Assembly (NCBI RefSeq): GCF_013402915.1
Contig: NC_050726.1
Coordinates: forward strand, 761,501-825,500
DNA: 64,000 nt
Origin: Zygotorulaspora mrakii
Taxonomy: Eukaryota > Ascomycota > Saccharomycetes > Saccharomycetales > Saccharomycetaceae
Reading direction: 5' to 3'
Part shown: positions 48,027 to 57,890 of the stretch, piece after piece
Position numbering within the stretch: the stretch's first letter is position 1
Layout of the letters: each line of letters starts with the position of its first letter
Program-made: the position numbers and the translations under genes
The notes under the pieces: generated by a model
Told to the model about the DNA's origin: nothing
The model's database searches: none
The model's input: the letters and a program-made list of their open reading frames with translations, nothing else

Positions 48027-49136
48027 ATGAGTCTTTCCTTCGCTACAAAAAACATCCAAATAAATGGAACCCCCTATAGAATCTTGTTGCAAAATGACAA
48101 TGGACCATGTGCGCTAGTGGCGCTAGCAAATGTTCTGCTGTTGTCACCGAGTCATCAGAGGAAAGCCCAAGAGCTGGTACGTTTGGTGGATAGCGGGCGT
48201 ACAATAGCACTTGCTGATCTTGTTACAGTACTGGCTAATATCGGAATCCAGACCCAGAGTGGCGCCAACACAGATATCAATCAACTTCTTCAAGTATTGC
48301 CTCAACTACACACTGGCTTAAGTGTCAACCCCAGATTCAACGGAACATTTGACGATGGAATGGAAATGGCCATCTTTAGGTTATACAATGTTTCGCTCGT
48401 TCACGGATGGATTATAGGAGACGATAACGATCCTATTGCACATGATCATGTGTCTAAGTATTCTTACGAGGATGCGCAACGAGTGCTTGTGCAATCGTAT
48501 GATATCAAGAGAAACAATTTACAGGTAAATGACGGTGAACAAGTTCTGGAGGATGCCACCTATCTAAAATCTTTTTTGGCAAGATCTGCAACCCAATTGA
48601 CTGATTACGGTCTGAGGCACCTTAAGGAGATACTGGTTGAGAAATCATTTGCCATATTATTCAGGAATGACCATTTTTCTACCATTTACAAGAATAATGG
48701 CGAGCTTTTTACTCTAGTCACTGACTTTGGATTCAAGGATCGTAGGGATATTGTGTGGCAAGCTTTGAAATCTGTCCATGGCTCACAAGATGCATTTTAC
48801 ACCGGTAATTTCATCCCAATCAGTTTGGAAACTGATACTCCAAGCATGCAACAAACTGCGTCGTTCGTTTCAAATCCATTCAGTGATCAGAATGAAAACA
48901 ATAATAATCCTGAAGACAGGCGTATAAACTCGTATCAGCAAATTGAGAATGATGAAGAGCTCGCTAGAAGACTTCAAGAGGAAGAGGACAGAGACGCCGC
49001 AGGAAGTATACAAAGAAATTATAACAGGTTTCCAAAAAATCCCAAAAGTGGCAAGAAAACAGATGCTGCCAATTCAAATGGTCAAAAGAGAAGAAGCAAA
49101 AGGGATAAATTAAAACAAAAATGTATTGTAATGTAA
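48027..49136 (+). CDS. MIY1: MINDY-family deubiquitinase (Miy1-like) with a CaaX-type end
   Basis: A 369-residue protein. The MINDY catalytic centre is visible: the conserved Gln-Asn-Asp before the cysteine (LLQNDNGPCALVALAN, C28) and the late histidine in FRNDHFSTIYK. This family trims Lys48-linked ubiquitin chains. The last four residues are CIVM, a CaaX-like signal for prenylation, suggesting membrane attachment; the basic stretch before it supports this. It stands for both S. cerevisiae paralogues, YPL191C (MIY1) and YGL082W, since its neighbours come from both regions. Confidence 0.94.
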   Translation: MSLSFATKNIQINGTPYRILLQNDNGPCALVALANVLLLSPSHQRKAQELVRLVDSGRTIALADLVTVLANIGIQTQSGANTDINQLLQVLPQLHTGLSVNPRFNGTFDDGMEMAIFRLYNVSLVHGWIIGDDNDPIAHDHVSKYSYEDAQRVLVQSYDIKRNNLQVNDGEQVLEDATYLKSFLARSATQLTDYGLRHLKEILVEKSFAILFRNDHFSTIYKNNGELFTLVTDFGFKDRRDIVWQALKSVHGSQDAFYTGNFIPISLETDTPSMQQTASFVSNPFSDQNENNNNPEDRRINSYQQIENDEELARRLQEEEDRDAAGSIQRNYNRFPKNPKSGKKTDAANSNGQKRRSKRDKLKQKCIVM

Positions 49137-49478
49137 TTTTACTTTTAATTATAAATATATATCATATGAGCTTTTTATGCACTTTTCACCGTAATGATGA
49201 GAGCCAGTTGCTGTTTAGATGAGTCACAAGCATCAACCGCACGTCTTTTTATCTGACATTTCTATTGTCTTTCATGGTGTATTAGTTTTGTTTTCAACTT
49301 GTAATATCTATCCTGAAAGTGCCGCTTAGAATCGCTTGGTGGCGTTTAGCCGACAGGGAGGTGCTACTAACACGAAACACTTTTAAACAACTAAGGAAAT
49401 ATAAACAACTTGTTGTCAGTTCAGGACGAAGTTCTTGTTCTTGATAAGTTTACCATTTGCTTTCGAATTAGTAAAGAT
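49137..49478. other. Region upstream of the FHA gene, with a TACTAAC-like branch box
   Basis: About 340 bp. It includes an exact TACTAAC (49364-49370) followed by a CAG at 49417-49419, as at the end of a yeast intron, but I find no GTATGT-type 5' splice site upstream. It may be a leader intron with a poor 5' site, or chance. Confidence 0.4.
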
Positions 49479-50504
49479 ATGGGCGCAATCAGAAAGTTTG
49501 CGTTCTCATTAGATGAGGCAAGAAAGGATACCGGTGTTGTCAAATTGATAGGACGTGCTAGCAGACATGATCCAGACAGATTTCCAAGAAAGAATAATCT
49601 ACTGTTTGAAGAGAAATCTCTGAGTAAAAACCACGCTATTTTGGGACTCAAATTGTTAGATCCGCTGGAACCGGGCATTCATATTATTGATCAGTTTAGA
49701 ATATACATCAAGGACTTGGGTAGCACATACGGTATCGTCGATTTAAATTCACAGGAGAGCGACCCGTTTGTTGTAGACTTGAAAAACGGGGAACGGTTTG
49801 GCCTGATTAACCTGGATGAGCCTGTTAATTCTAATCAGCGTCGAGCAGCCAAATTGAAATACAAGGTGATTATCAAACACCGTGACCCCAAAAATGGTAT
49901 ATTTGAATGCATCGTGGAGGACGTTTCGGGAGAAGATAGTCCCATGGTTTCGAGACCATCCACTTATGGTGAAGACGTGAGATTGTATGGTTTGATACCG
50001 TCAAGTGGAGAGATTAACTCTATGGTTTCTGATTCTTCGTCTAGCTCTTCATCCTCACCTTATGAATGGGATGTTGATGACGATGACAATTTGTTTGAAG
50101 ACGATGCTTCCGCTGATGATTTGAGGAGTAGCTTGGATTCATTTGAATACGAGAATACAAGTGACGAGAATTTAAGAGACGAAGGTGATAGTGATCGTGA
50201 AGGTTACACCGTTGTCAATCTACTTTCGGTGTCAAAAGCAGTTGATGATTGGGATATTTGGAAGACTAATGAGTTGGAGAAACGTGCTACTATTTCAAGA
50301 GGTTTGAAAAGCTCTCTTTTGGACGAGAGCCTCGATTTACTCGATGAAGATGATACAGTTGTGGTTTCGAAAAAAGAATCAGACCCTAGCAAGCCTCCAA
50401 AGACTTATATGAAGTATCTGGTACTCAGTGGCATAATAGGATTCACTTTTGGTGTTTTTGGTTCATTCGGGATACTTGCTGTCTTGGCAAATAAAATGGA
50501 GTAA
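49479..50504 (+). CDS. FHA-domain protein with a C-terminal membrane anchor (YGL081W-like)
   Basis: A 341-residue protein from the ATG at 49479 (MGAIRKFAFSLDEARKD). The frame is open upstream to a TTG at 49410. Residues 20-120 form an FHA phosphopeptide-binding domain: LIGRASR, the SKNHA core, IKDLGSTYG and LKNGERFGLI. An acidic/Ser-rich linker follows, and a single hydrophobic helix near the end (YLVLSGIIGFTFGVFGSFG) suggests a tail-anchored protein with FHA facing the cytosol. S. cerevisiae YGL081W has no established function. The assignment to YGL081W is by position between MIY1/YGL082W and PRM3. The ligand is unknown. Confidence 0.8.
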   Translation: MGAIRKFAFSLDEARKDTGVVKLIGRASRHDPDRFPRKNNLLFEEKSLSKNHAILGLKLLDPLEPGIHIIDQFRIYIKDLGSTYGIVDLNSQESDPFVVDLKNGERFGLINLDEPVNSNQRRAAKLKYKVIIKHRDPKNGIFECIVEDVSGEDSPMVSRPSTYGEDVRLYGLIPSSGEINSMVSDSSSSSSSSPYEWDVDDDDNLFEDDASADDLRSSLDSFEYENTSDENLRDEGDSDREGYTVVNLLSVSKAVDDWDIWKTNELEKRATISRGLKSSLLDESLDLLDEDDTVVVSKKESDPSKPPKTYMKYLVLSGIIGFTFGVFGSFGILAVLANKME

Positions 50505-50507
50505 GGG

Positions 50508-50641
50508 TGTTTCATTGATATGTACGGTTTAATGGTGTATTTAGATTTATTTTTAATCAAAGGTTTTGAAACGTGGGAAATATTTAGTTACGTCGACAAA
50601 TACGTAAAATGTTGTGTAAAATATGTTTAATGATTGTTTCA
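50508..50641. promoter_or_regulatory. Pheromone response elements upstream of PRM3
   Basis: TGTTTCA at 50508-50514 and 50635-50641 is the reverse complement of the Ste12 element TGAAACA, and TGAAACG occurs at 50564-50570. Three such sites in a 274-bp promoter fit the pheromone induction known for PRM3. Binding itself is inferred. Confidence 0.65.
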
Positions 50642-50778
50642 TATATCAAACTAAGATTTTGTTACCGTCTCACTTGGCGGATCACGGTTCGCAAAAAACT
50701 ATAAGAAGGTACCTTCTATTAGCGTAGACAAAGTATTCCAACTATATTCGATATAAATTTTGGCCGTACAGTAACGAC

Positions 50779-51147
50779 ATGTCCACAACCGAGAAGAAAG
50801 ACGGTAGTCCTCAAAGTGTTCCTATCGATTCCAAAGACGAAAATGAATCAAATGTCGAAGAGAAGCCTTTAAAAGAAAAAGCTAAAGTGTATAGGAAAGG
50901 TGTTAAGCACGGGAGAGTGCATAAACGACACTTAAACTCCACGTTGCGTTCGTCAAAGTCAAAGAAATTTGCAACCACAAAAGGTGAAAGACCAAAAACA
51001 CTCGGCAAGAATAGTGAGAGAAATCATTCCAAAGCTGTAGGTGAAATGAACACTTTTTACAGCGGCGCAATGGTAGGTTCTTTTCTTGGGGCAACGCTGA
51101 GTTCAGCATTTACCAAATTCATAGTTAAAAGACTGCAAGATCACTAG
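50779..51147 (+). CDS. PRM3: Prm3 karyogamy (nuclear envelope fusion) protein
   Basis: A 122-residue protein (S. cerevisiae 133). The N-terminal part is charged and basic (KHGRVHKRHLNSTLRSSKSK), which fits a nuclear localisation signal. The C-terminus has the family hydrophobic patch FYSGAMVGSFLGATLSSAF, ending in KRLQDH (S. cerevisiae: FYQGAIFGSFLGAAVTTV). Prm3 is a pheromone-induced protein of the outer nuclear membrane near the spindle pole body, needed for nuclear fusion after mating. Its stop codon overlaps the RSA1 stop codon from the other strand in a CTAG. Synteny: YPL192C between MIY1 and RSA1. Confidence 0.92.
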   Translation: MSTTEKKDGSPQSVPIDSKDENESNVEEKPLKEKAKVYRKGVKHGRVHKRHLNSTLRSSKSKKFATTKGERPKTLGKNSERNHSKAVGEMNTFYSGAMVGSFLGATLSSAFTKFIVKRLQDH

Positions 51148-52121
51148 CGGTGATGATAATTGGGTTTTCTGTTTGTGTATCTTCTCTCATTTTGATTAAT
51201 TCCATTATTGCCATTTTTTCCATACTGCCTACCTTTTTTATCCCCCATTTGATCCTTTGAGTTGAAGTCACTTCCTCCAAATAACTTATCCTTTTCCTGC
51301 TGAGTCAGTTCATATTTTAAAAGATTAGCATCCCCTAATTCTTTAATGAACTGCAAAAGCTTGGAATTCTCCTTAGCCATTTCTCTTTGCACGATCCTAA
51401 CATTTAGATTTGACTTTGGATTAACTCTGTTGACTTGGTTTTGTATACTCTGAATGAATTGTTTTTGCTTTTTCGATTCCTGTAAGACGGACTTTTGAGC
51501 TTTCACTTCACTTTCCTTTATACCCATGCTATTCATATGTTCCAATTTTTTATTAGATATCTTTAGCAGCCACATTTTTTTCCTCTCGCTCCTCCATTTT
51601 TCAATGTCAGCTTGAGTAGCAAGCGTTATAGAAGTCCCAGGTACTGTAATGGGTCTCTTTGTTTCGCTTTGTGCCTCTTTTACGTTTTCATGTTCTGATT
51701 CTTCTTCTGAACTGTCAACCTGACCCTCTTTGCCATAATCGACAGCATTTGTCTTGACAATTGGGTGCTCTTCAACTTTTTCTATCACCGGCTTCGATTC
51801 TTTGGGTAACGATGGAGCAATATTTTGATGCGGGCCATTATAAGAACTGGTAGAATATGTCTCATTTGGGGGGTAGTACGGTTGCGCATTCCAAGTTTGC
51901 GTGCTCTGTACAGGGGGCATTCCGTGTCCATATGGTTGCTCGTATTGAGATATCGCTCCAAATGTCTGGAAATTGGATGGAGGGGCATATGGCATCGGAG
52001 GTGGCGGATTCATTCTTTGTCTCTTGACGTTTGCATCATCGTAGCTGTCTAGCAGAGTGCCTGAGGAGGTCGGCCTCGGCAAAGCTCTTTGCGGTGTCCC
52101 ATAGGATGAAAAGTTCTGCAT
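51144..52121 (-). CDS. RSA1: Rsa1/NUFIP-like assembly factor for box C/D snoRNPs and 60S subunits
   Basis: A 325-residue protein (S. cerevisiae 381). The N-terminal half is low-complexity, rich in Pro/Tyr/Gln. The NUFIP/Rsa1 motif (PEP) is at about residues 155-190 (TVPGTSITLATQADIEKWRS, RKKMWLLKI), where Rsa1 binds Snu13 and Hit1. The C-terminus is basic. Known role: with the R2TP complex it assembles C/D snoRNPs and supports 60S maturation. It has a PAC element upstream (52204-52213) and a CTAG-shared stop with PRM3. Synteny is YPL193W. Confidence 0.93.
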   Translation of the reverse strand: MQNFSSYGTPQRALPRPTSSGTLLDSYDDANVKRQRMNPPPPMPYAPPSNFQTFGAISQYEQPYGHGMPPVQSTQTWNAQPYYPPNETYSTSSYNGPHQNIAPSLPKESKPVIEKVEEHPIVKTNAVDYGKEGQVDSSEEESEHENVKEAQSETKRPITVPGTSITLATQADIEKWRSERKKMWLLKISNKKLEHMNSMGIKESEVKAQKSVLQESKKQKQFIQSIQNQVNRVNPKSNLNVRIVQREMAKENSKLLQFIKELGDANLLKYELTQQEKDKLFGGSDFNSKDQMGDKKGRQYGKNGNNGINQNERRYTNRKPNYHHR

Positions 52122-52446
52122 TTTCCAAGAAGAGCACTGAGTTTCTGTCAGCTACTTCTCTCGCCAGCTATAACTAGGAACAACATATATCATTTCTCAG
52201 CAAGCGATGAGATGGGTTGAGATGAGCTTGAAGTAATCGAGTATTTTTGGATAAATCTAATGGCCGGGTAATATTAAAACGCTAACCTATCTGCATAATA
52301 GGTAAACTATTCAGTAGTTCGAGACATGCATACAGGTTTATAGATCTAATTTCCAACCTAAACTGTTTTCGCTTAGTTACAAAGAACATTTGAGTAGTGA
52401 TATGAAAATCTATTTAACGGTTGAACTTTTGTCTCTGCGATCTTCG
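52122..52446. other. RSA1 promoter / AIM18 downstream region
   Basis: About 325 bp. It holds the PAC element of RSA1. It is the junction between the VII/XVI and VIII/X ancestral blocks. No gene is seen. Confidence 0.5.
52204..52213. promoter_or_regulatory. PAC element upstream of RSA1
   Basis: GCGATGAGAT is an exact match to the PAC core (GCGATGAG), about 85 bp upstream of the RSA1 ATG. A second GATGAG lies at about 52222. PAC is bound by Tod6/Dot6 and marks ribosome-biogenesis genes. Confidence 0.8.
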
Positions 52447-53385
52447 TTATACCAGCGCAACGATGTGTGAGGCTACAGAGTCTTTTGCACTGGGTGACAA
52501 TGGCTTTGGACCGCTCATGTACTGAGAAAAGAGATATTTCCCTACTAGTTGTTGATTTACGCGGCCCAGTAAGGTAACATGGCCCCTTTTTCTGTCGTAA
52601 TAAGACAGTTGTAAACCTCCATTTGCTTGTAGCTCCACAATTAAGTCATCGTTTTTGGCGACTTTACCCTTTAGCGTGAAGGCCTTTCTCAGTTCTTCTA
52701 GGCCAGCAGAAAGCACTTCTTGATTGTTCTTGGCTTCTGGATGATTCAAAACAGACTTAACGAATCCATCTCTCAGATGGTTGAAATCAGTATTTCTTAC
52801 AGGTGTAATTTTGACCAACATTCTAGCTCCACTATCCAATAAATTGTCAATTAAAATCGAAGATTTTTTGGGATCAGACATAGCCTCTTTCACATTTTCC
52901 TGATGCGATTTACTAGGGTCTGTGTCAATAAAAGCGGTCGATAAAAACTTTGAATTCAAAACATTAGGGATTAAATGTCTGTCCTGCTCTGCAATATATA
53001 CCCCCAAAGCATACACTCGAAAGGAAACAAAAGTCACTGACCTCGCACCATAGCCTAGCAACACATACTTCGCTGAAACCGGGTATTCTGGTGGTCCTAG
53101 TTTCGTAGGAAATGGTGACACAGAGTTGTCAACGTTTACCGTTGTATCCTGATCATCAAGTAAATTGGCATCATTCTCCAAGGTTCTGAAGCATACGTAT
53201 GTAACCCATGTGGCTGCTAATGTAGCCAACGAGGTAATTGCTTTACCAGTAGGGCCATTTATTTTTGCTGATGAATGTACCAATGTTCGATTCCAGCTCC
53301 CTTTATTGAAGCGGCGTATTGTGTAATTTCTTAAACGAGCTTTTCTTAGAACATTTGCTCCTTTTAAAAGTACTGCAAATGACAT
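52447..53385 (-). CDS. AIM18: Aim18/Aim46-like mitochondrial protein of the chalcone-isomerase fold
   Basis: A 312-residue protein (S. cerevisiae Aim18 321, Aim46 310). The N-terminus is basic and Arg/Lys-rich without acidic residues, as in a mitochondrial presequence, followed by one hydrophobic segment ([17 protein letters not shown]). The conserved core has [52 protein letters not shown] and [14 protein letters not shown], which are family signatures. S. cerevisiae has the tandem pair YHR198C-YHR199C; only one copy is seen here, so it may represent both. Enzymatic activity has not been defined. Confidence 0.93.
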   Translation of the reverse strand: MSFAVLLKGANVLRKARLRNYTIRRFNKGSWNRTLVHSSAKINGPTGKAITSLATLAATWVTYVCFRTLENDANLLDDQDTTVNVDNSVSPFPTKLGPPEYPVSAKYVLLGYGARSVTFVSFRVYALGVYIAEQDRHLIPNVLNSKFLSTAFIDTDPSKSHQENVKEAMSDPKKSSILIDNLLDSGARMLVKITPVRNTDFNHLRDGFVKSVLNHPEAKNNQEVLSAGLEELRKAFTLKGKVAKNDDLIVELQANGGLQLSYYDRKRGHVTLLGRVNQQLVGKYLFSQYMSGPKPLSPSAKDSVASHIVALV

Positions 53386-53618
53386 AATGTAAAAGTGTAT
53401 CTATTTTCTTTGGTACCGTCCTGTCAATTCATCTTATTTGTCAAGAGATTACTTTCCCTTGATTTTATAGAATTCTCATACCGAGGGAAGCTAGCGGACT
53501 ATACATTTTAAAAAAGTTCAATAGTGGTTGATAATAAATAACAAACTATAATAAATAAACAAAAGCATTTATAAATAACGAATCACAGAGAGAAACCATA
53601 AGACCTTGAAGGATTGCA

Positions 53619-56600
53619 TTAAAATGCTTCTTCAGCGATGTCATCGTGGAAAAATTTACCTTCTGTAGTTGGTTTGATAACACCAACGCGGATAAGGAAG
53701 TCACCGAAATGCTCTCCCTCATTTCTTTCCAAAGACCACCTCTTGAACAAATTGCTTAGGATAGAAATAACTTCCTCTTCTTTAATTGAGGCTTTATACA
53801 ATTTGTTCAACCTTTGACCATAGAAACCACCACCTAACATCATATTGTAGGTGTCAGGTGCCTTACCTATTAGTGCTACCTCAGCTAGCCAGGGTCTGGC
53901 ACATCCATTTGGACAACCGGTCATTCTCATCACGATAGCATCATGACGAAGACCGTACTCTTCTAGGATATTTTCTAATTTGGTGATAAGTTGTGGTAGA
54001 TAACGCTCAGACTCAGCCATTGCCAAACCACAAGTTGGTAGACCAACACATGAAGCCGATGCTAGTCTCAATCCACTGAAGTCTGTATTGTCTAATTTAT
54101 ATTTTTTCATGAGATTCTTGATGTCATCAAGGTGCTCATCTTTAATATTGGAAATAAGACAATGTTGATTACCTGTTAATCTAAATTGACCAGATTTGGT
54201 TTTTTGCATATACTCAGCAATTTTCCTTAGACCTGCCTTTTGTGGCATGTCGACCGTATCTTCTACTCTACCATTTTCAATAAATACAGTGAAATGATTC
54301 AAGCCGGTTTCGTCTTTTACCCAACCGAAGACATCGTGATTGGAGTCAATTTTGAATGATCTTGCAGGTTCGAATTTCTTACCTGTTATCTCTTCAACCT
54401 TCTCTTTGTAAGTTTCGACACCCATATCATCAATAGTATACTTTAAACGGGCATGCTTACGGTTGGCACGATCACCGTTGTCTCTTTGAACAATCATTAC
54501 ACCTTCAATTGCACTAATTACATCTTCCTGTGATACAAAACCGAAGCAGGAACCTGTTCTTGGATACGTCTTCTTATTATTATGAGTAGTACCCATACCA
54601 CCTCCAACATACATATTGAAACCCTCCAAATTTTGTGTGGTTTCATCGATGATAGCAACTAGACCGAGGTCAATTGACCATACATCAACATCGTTAAAGG
54701 GCGGAACAGTAATATTGACCTTGAACTTTCTTGGCAAATAAACTTTACTATAAAGAGGCTCGACATCAACCAAAGCATTTCCGCTGACCAATGTCTTTTT
54801 CTTCGTAGGACCTTCTTTTCTATTTTCGAAAATGGATGGCCAGTTAGGATCATAGTCACGTTCATCTTCACCACTTAACCAGATTTCATGATAAGCCGTT
54901 GTCTTTGGTAAGAAGTACTCTGAAATTTGAGTTCCAACAGCTGAGACTTGACTGAAGACCTTAGCATTGCCTGGTAATGCAGACACCATAACATTTCTGT
55001 TGACGTCACCGCAAGCAGCCAATGTATCCATTAAAGTTGAGTTCATTGATCTAATGGTATGCTTTAAATTCCTTTTGACAACACCGTGCAATTGAAAAGT
55101 GGCTCTTGTAGTCAGTTTGAGGGTACCATTTCCAGTTTCATCAGCTAGCTTGTCCAAAACAAGCCATTGTTCAGGAGTTGCTGTACCACCTGGTAAACGA
55201 ACTCTTGCCATGAAAATATAATAGGGTTCAATTCCTTGGGATTTCCGTGTCTCTCTAATATCACGATCATCTTGCATATAAATCCCATGAAACTTGGTCA
55301 ATTGTTGGTCATAAGCATGTATAGCACCGGTAGAATCGTCAGCCAAACCTTCAACGATTGTACCTCTAAGATAATTTGATGCGAGTTTCATATCTTCATT
55401 ATTAACTGGCTTTGGCTCATCTGGAACATCTGCATTTGAAACGCCAAGTGCAGACCATAGCTCAGTTTCCCATGGACCATAAGCAGTTTGATAGCCATCT
55501 GCATCTTGATCATCACCCAGTCCAAGAGGAACCAAAGGATTTGCTGCTAAAAATTCCAGTCTTTTGAACAACATGGCAGCAGGTCTATTGTAGAAATGCT
55601 TGTCTTCTTTACGTGGCCAATACAAAGAATCACCCAAACCAAAAACAGAAAAGTTTATGGAAGCTAAATCTAAATCGGTGGTTGACTTCACAGACTCCCA
55701 GAATGATTTACCATCTTGCGGAAACTCACCTTGACCAGCAGTGGAGGTGATGAAGACAACATTTTCCTCACCAGGAAGATCTTCTAAAATTATATCATCC
55801 ATTGATAATATAGTAGCTTTCAACCCTCTTGCAGCAGCTCTTGTACCCAATCTTTTTGCTAATGAGGAGGCATTACCACCGTCTGATGCAAAATAAATAT
55901 GTAAAGGAGGACCTGATAGGCCTTCAAGTAATTTATCGTACGCAATTTTAGCTCTTCTGTCCTGCTTGGCTGTGATTTTGTCACTTGCAGATTGCTTCAA
56001 GTTTCTTGCTAAGTCAGGTGCCCTGCTTGATAAAAGTGTCAGCTTATTTTCCCGATCCAAGAATGCCTGTAACTCCTTTCTAATGATGGAGGAATCTAGT
56101 TTGAAAACATCTTCCTCGTTTTCTTGTTTTGGGTCATACCTGTATAATGGCCAATACCCAGATTCGACAGCATTTTTAGTCTCCTTGAGTACTTCTAGAG
56201 GAGAGTCTGTTTCTGAATGGTATGGCAAATAAGCCAAAACTATGGATGGACCGTTAAACTTGGCTGCTTCAAGAAAGGCAGTTAACAATTGAGTGTACGA
56301 AGAATAAACAGCAACCGAAGCAACAAAAACCTCGCCTGAATTCATGGCGTAAAGGCCTACATCTTTTTTCCTTTGAGTGGATTCTTTGGCTTTATCATAT
56401 GGTTCCGAATCAAGTAAAAGAATATTGATATTCTTCTTTGAAAATAGAACTTGATGGACACCTGAGTTCCCTAAGTCATAAGACCAAGCGTCTGAACCTA
56501 TTAACCAATTAGATTTAAATAAATAGTCGTCCTCCTTTGGTGCTATCTTCAAGAGGTCTAGCACAATTTTTGAATCCTGGTTCTCTTGCAGAGTATTAAA

Positions 56601-57890
56601 GATCTGCGACCCAATTCCATTTGCTTCTTTAAAAGAAAACTCATCGAGAGTCGCATCATGAAAGGAAATCCATTTCGATAAGAGTTGAACAAATTGTGCG
56701 GCTTCATCGAATGCGTATAATGAAGCATCTAGTGATTTCTTCACTAAAGACAAAAGTTGTTGACGTTTTTCTTCTTCACTTAAAAAGCGACCAAAACCAA
56801 ACTCGGGATTATTACTTTGAACACTAGGACTAGAATACTCATTCAACACATTGAGATGTGAGGTAAAAAGTTGCTGAAGTACTTTGGAATAAGCACTCTC
56901 CAATGACATTGCCTTGTCAATAGATTGGTTTAGTTTCTTCATAGCATCAAGGTTACCAACTGGATTTCCAACATATAAGGAAAGTTCCGGCTTTTCCGAT
57001 CTTACATTGGAAACAATTTCGGCTAATGCACCTTTAATATCTTTTAATTGGCCAACATTCGTTATCAAAATTTGATCGATTTCTCTTTCGATCAAAGTAT
57101 TAAAATCTGTGAAAAAATCCAAGAGTAAGGGCTCAAATCCATTAGTATCCGATTTTAAATTGGATCCTTGAATAACCACAATTTTTCTTATTGACGCGGG
57201 CAATATTTCTAAGAATTGACTGTAATTCCAAGGTCTATAACAATTAATATCCAGAAGTGAAACATTTGATGGCAAAACTTTAGAAAATTCCTTACCGTAT
57301 TGGGATAAATTTGCAATTAAAACAGAATCAGTTGCTGATTCCTTTAATAATTTGAAATTATTGAATTGATCATGCTCCAAATCTGAAGCTTCCTCCGCAA
57401 CTTGGGTTACAGTTACATCCAAATTTAAAGACTCGTCAATTTTGCTTGGAAGATTGTTGCAGTTGACAAAATGCAAAACAGGTGTCAAAGTTGATGCAGC
57501 AATTGTTACAGAAGATTTGCCATTTTCCAAAACCGCTTCTAAATCGCTGGACACAAAAATTGGTAAAGAAAGGTCTCTAAAAGAAGGAATGACAGAGTAG
57601 TCCTGCAGTTCAATTTCCACATTTATCACAGCAGGGAATCCCTTCAAAGAGTATAGATGGGGTAATGACTTTAAAAGTGCGGAAGAGCCCGTAAAAATTG
57701 TTGTTAATGTATCTTTAGACAGATTCTCGATTATCTCACTGAACGGATCATTGTTTTCGAGTAATCTAATAGCACTTTTGTGTTCCGAAAGTTCGTGATT
57801 AGAATCCTTCAATATGCTCGTATAGAAAATTTTCGAAGGCACAGATTCGGACAGCTGAGCCAAACTCCCAATAACCGTTGGGGAGGTCAT
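53619..57890 (-). CDS. ECM17: Sulfite reductase beta subunit (Met5/Ecm17)
   Basis: A 1423-residue protein (S. cerevisiae 1442), the largest in the window. The N-terminal third is related to pyruvate:ferredoxin oxidoreductase domains. A flavodoxin-like domain follows near residues 675-820 (IYFASDGGNASSLAKRLGTR). The C-terminal sulfite reductase hemoprotein carries the four cysteines for the [4Fe-4S]-sirohaem centre: CVGLPTC near residue 1284 and CPNGC near residue 1325. With Met10 it reduces sulfite to sulfide in methionine and cysteine synthesis. Its promoter has the Met31/32 and Cbf1 sites listed separately. The symbol MET5 is also used. Synteny: YJR137C beside IML1 (YJR138W). Confidence 0.98.
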   Translation of the reverse strand: MTSPTVIGSLAQLSESVPSKIFYTSILKDSNHELSEHKSAIRLLENNDPFSEIIENLSKDTLTTIFTGSSALLKSLPHLYSLKGFPAVINVEIELQDYSVIPSFRDLSLPIFVSSDLEAVLENGKSSVTIAASTLTPVLHFVNCNNLPSKIDESLNLDVTVTQVAEEASDLEHDQFNNFKLLKESATDSVLIANLSQYGKEFSKVLPSNVSLLDINCYRPWNYSQFLEILPASIRKIVVIQGSNLKSDTNGFEPLLLDFFTDFNTLIEREIDQILITNVGQLKDIKGALAEIVSNVRSEKPELSLYVGNPVGNLDAMKKLNQSIDKAMSLESAYSKVLQQLFTSHLNVLNEYSSPSVQSNNPEFGFGRFLSEEEKRQQLLSLVKKSLDASLYAFDEAAQFVQLLSKWISFHDATLDEFSFKEANGIGSQIFNTLQENQDSKIVLDLLKIAPKEDDYLFKSNWLIGSDAWSYDLGNSGVHQVLFSKKNINILLLDSEPYDKAKESTQRKKDVGLYAMNSGEVFVASVAVYSSYTQLLTAFLEAAKFNGPSIVLAYLPYHSETDSPLEVLKETKNAVESGYWPLYRYDPKQENEEDVFKLDSSIIRKELQAFLDRENKLTLLSSRAPDLARNLKQSASDKITAKQDRRAKIAYDKLLEGLSGPPLHIYFASDGGNASSLAKRLGTRAAARGLKATILSMDDIILEDLPGEENVVFITSTAGQGEFPQDGKSFWESVKSTTDLDLASINFSVFGLGDSLYWPRKEDKHFYNRPAAMLFKRLEFLAANPLVPLGLGDDQDADGYQTAYGPWETELWSALGVSNADVPDEPKPVNNEDMKLASNYLRGTIVEGLADDSTGAIHAYDQQLTKFHGIYMQDDRDIRETRKSQGIEPYYIFMARVRLPGGTATPEQWLVLDKLADETGNGTLKLTTRATFQLHGVVKRNLKHTIRSMNSTLMDTLAACGDVNRNVMVSALPGNAKVFSQVSAVGTQISEYFLPKTTAYHEIWLSGEDERDYDPNWPSIFENRKEGPTKKKTLVSGNALVDVEPLYSKVYLPRKFKVNITVPPFNDVDVWSIDLGLVAIIDETTQNLEGFNMYVGGGMGTTHNNKKTYPRTGSCFGFVSQEDVISAIEGVMIVQRDNGDRANRKHARLKYTIDDMGVETYKEKVEEITGKKFEPARSFKIDSNHDVFGWVKDETGLNHFTVFIENGRVEDTVDMPQKAGLRKIAEYMQKTKSGQFRLTGNQHCLISNIKDEHLDDIKNLMKKYKLDNTDFSGLRLASASCVGLPTCGLAMAESERYLPQLITKLENILEEYGLRHDAIVMRMTGCPNGCARPWLAEVALIGKAPDTYNMMLGGGFYGQRLNKLYKASIKEEEVISILSNLFKRWSLERNEGEHFGDFLIRVGVIKPTTEGKFFHDDIAEEAF

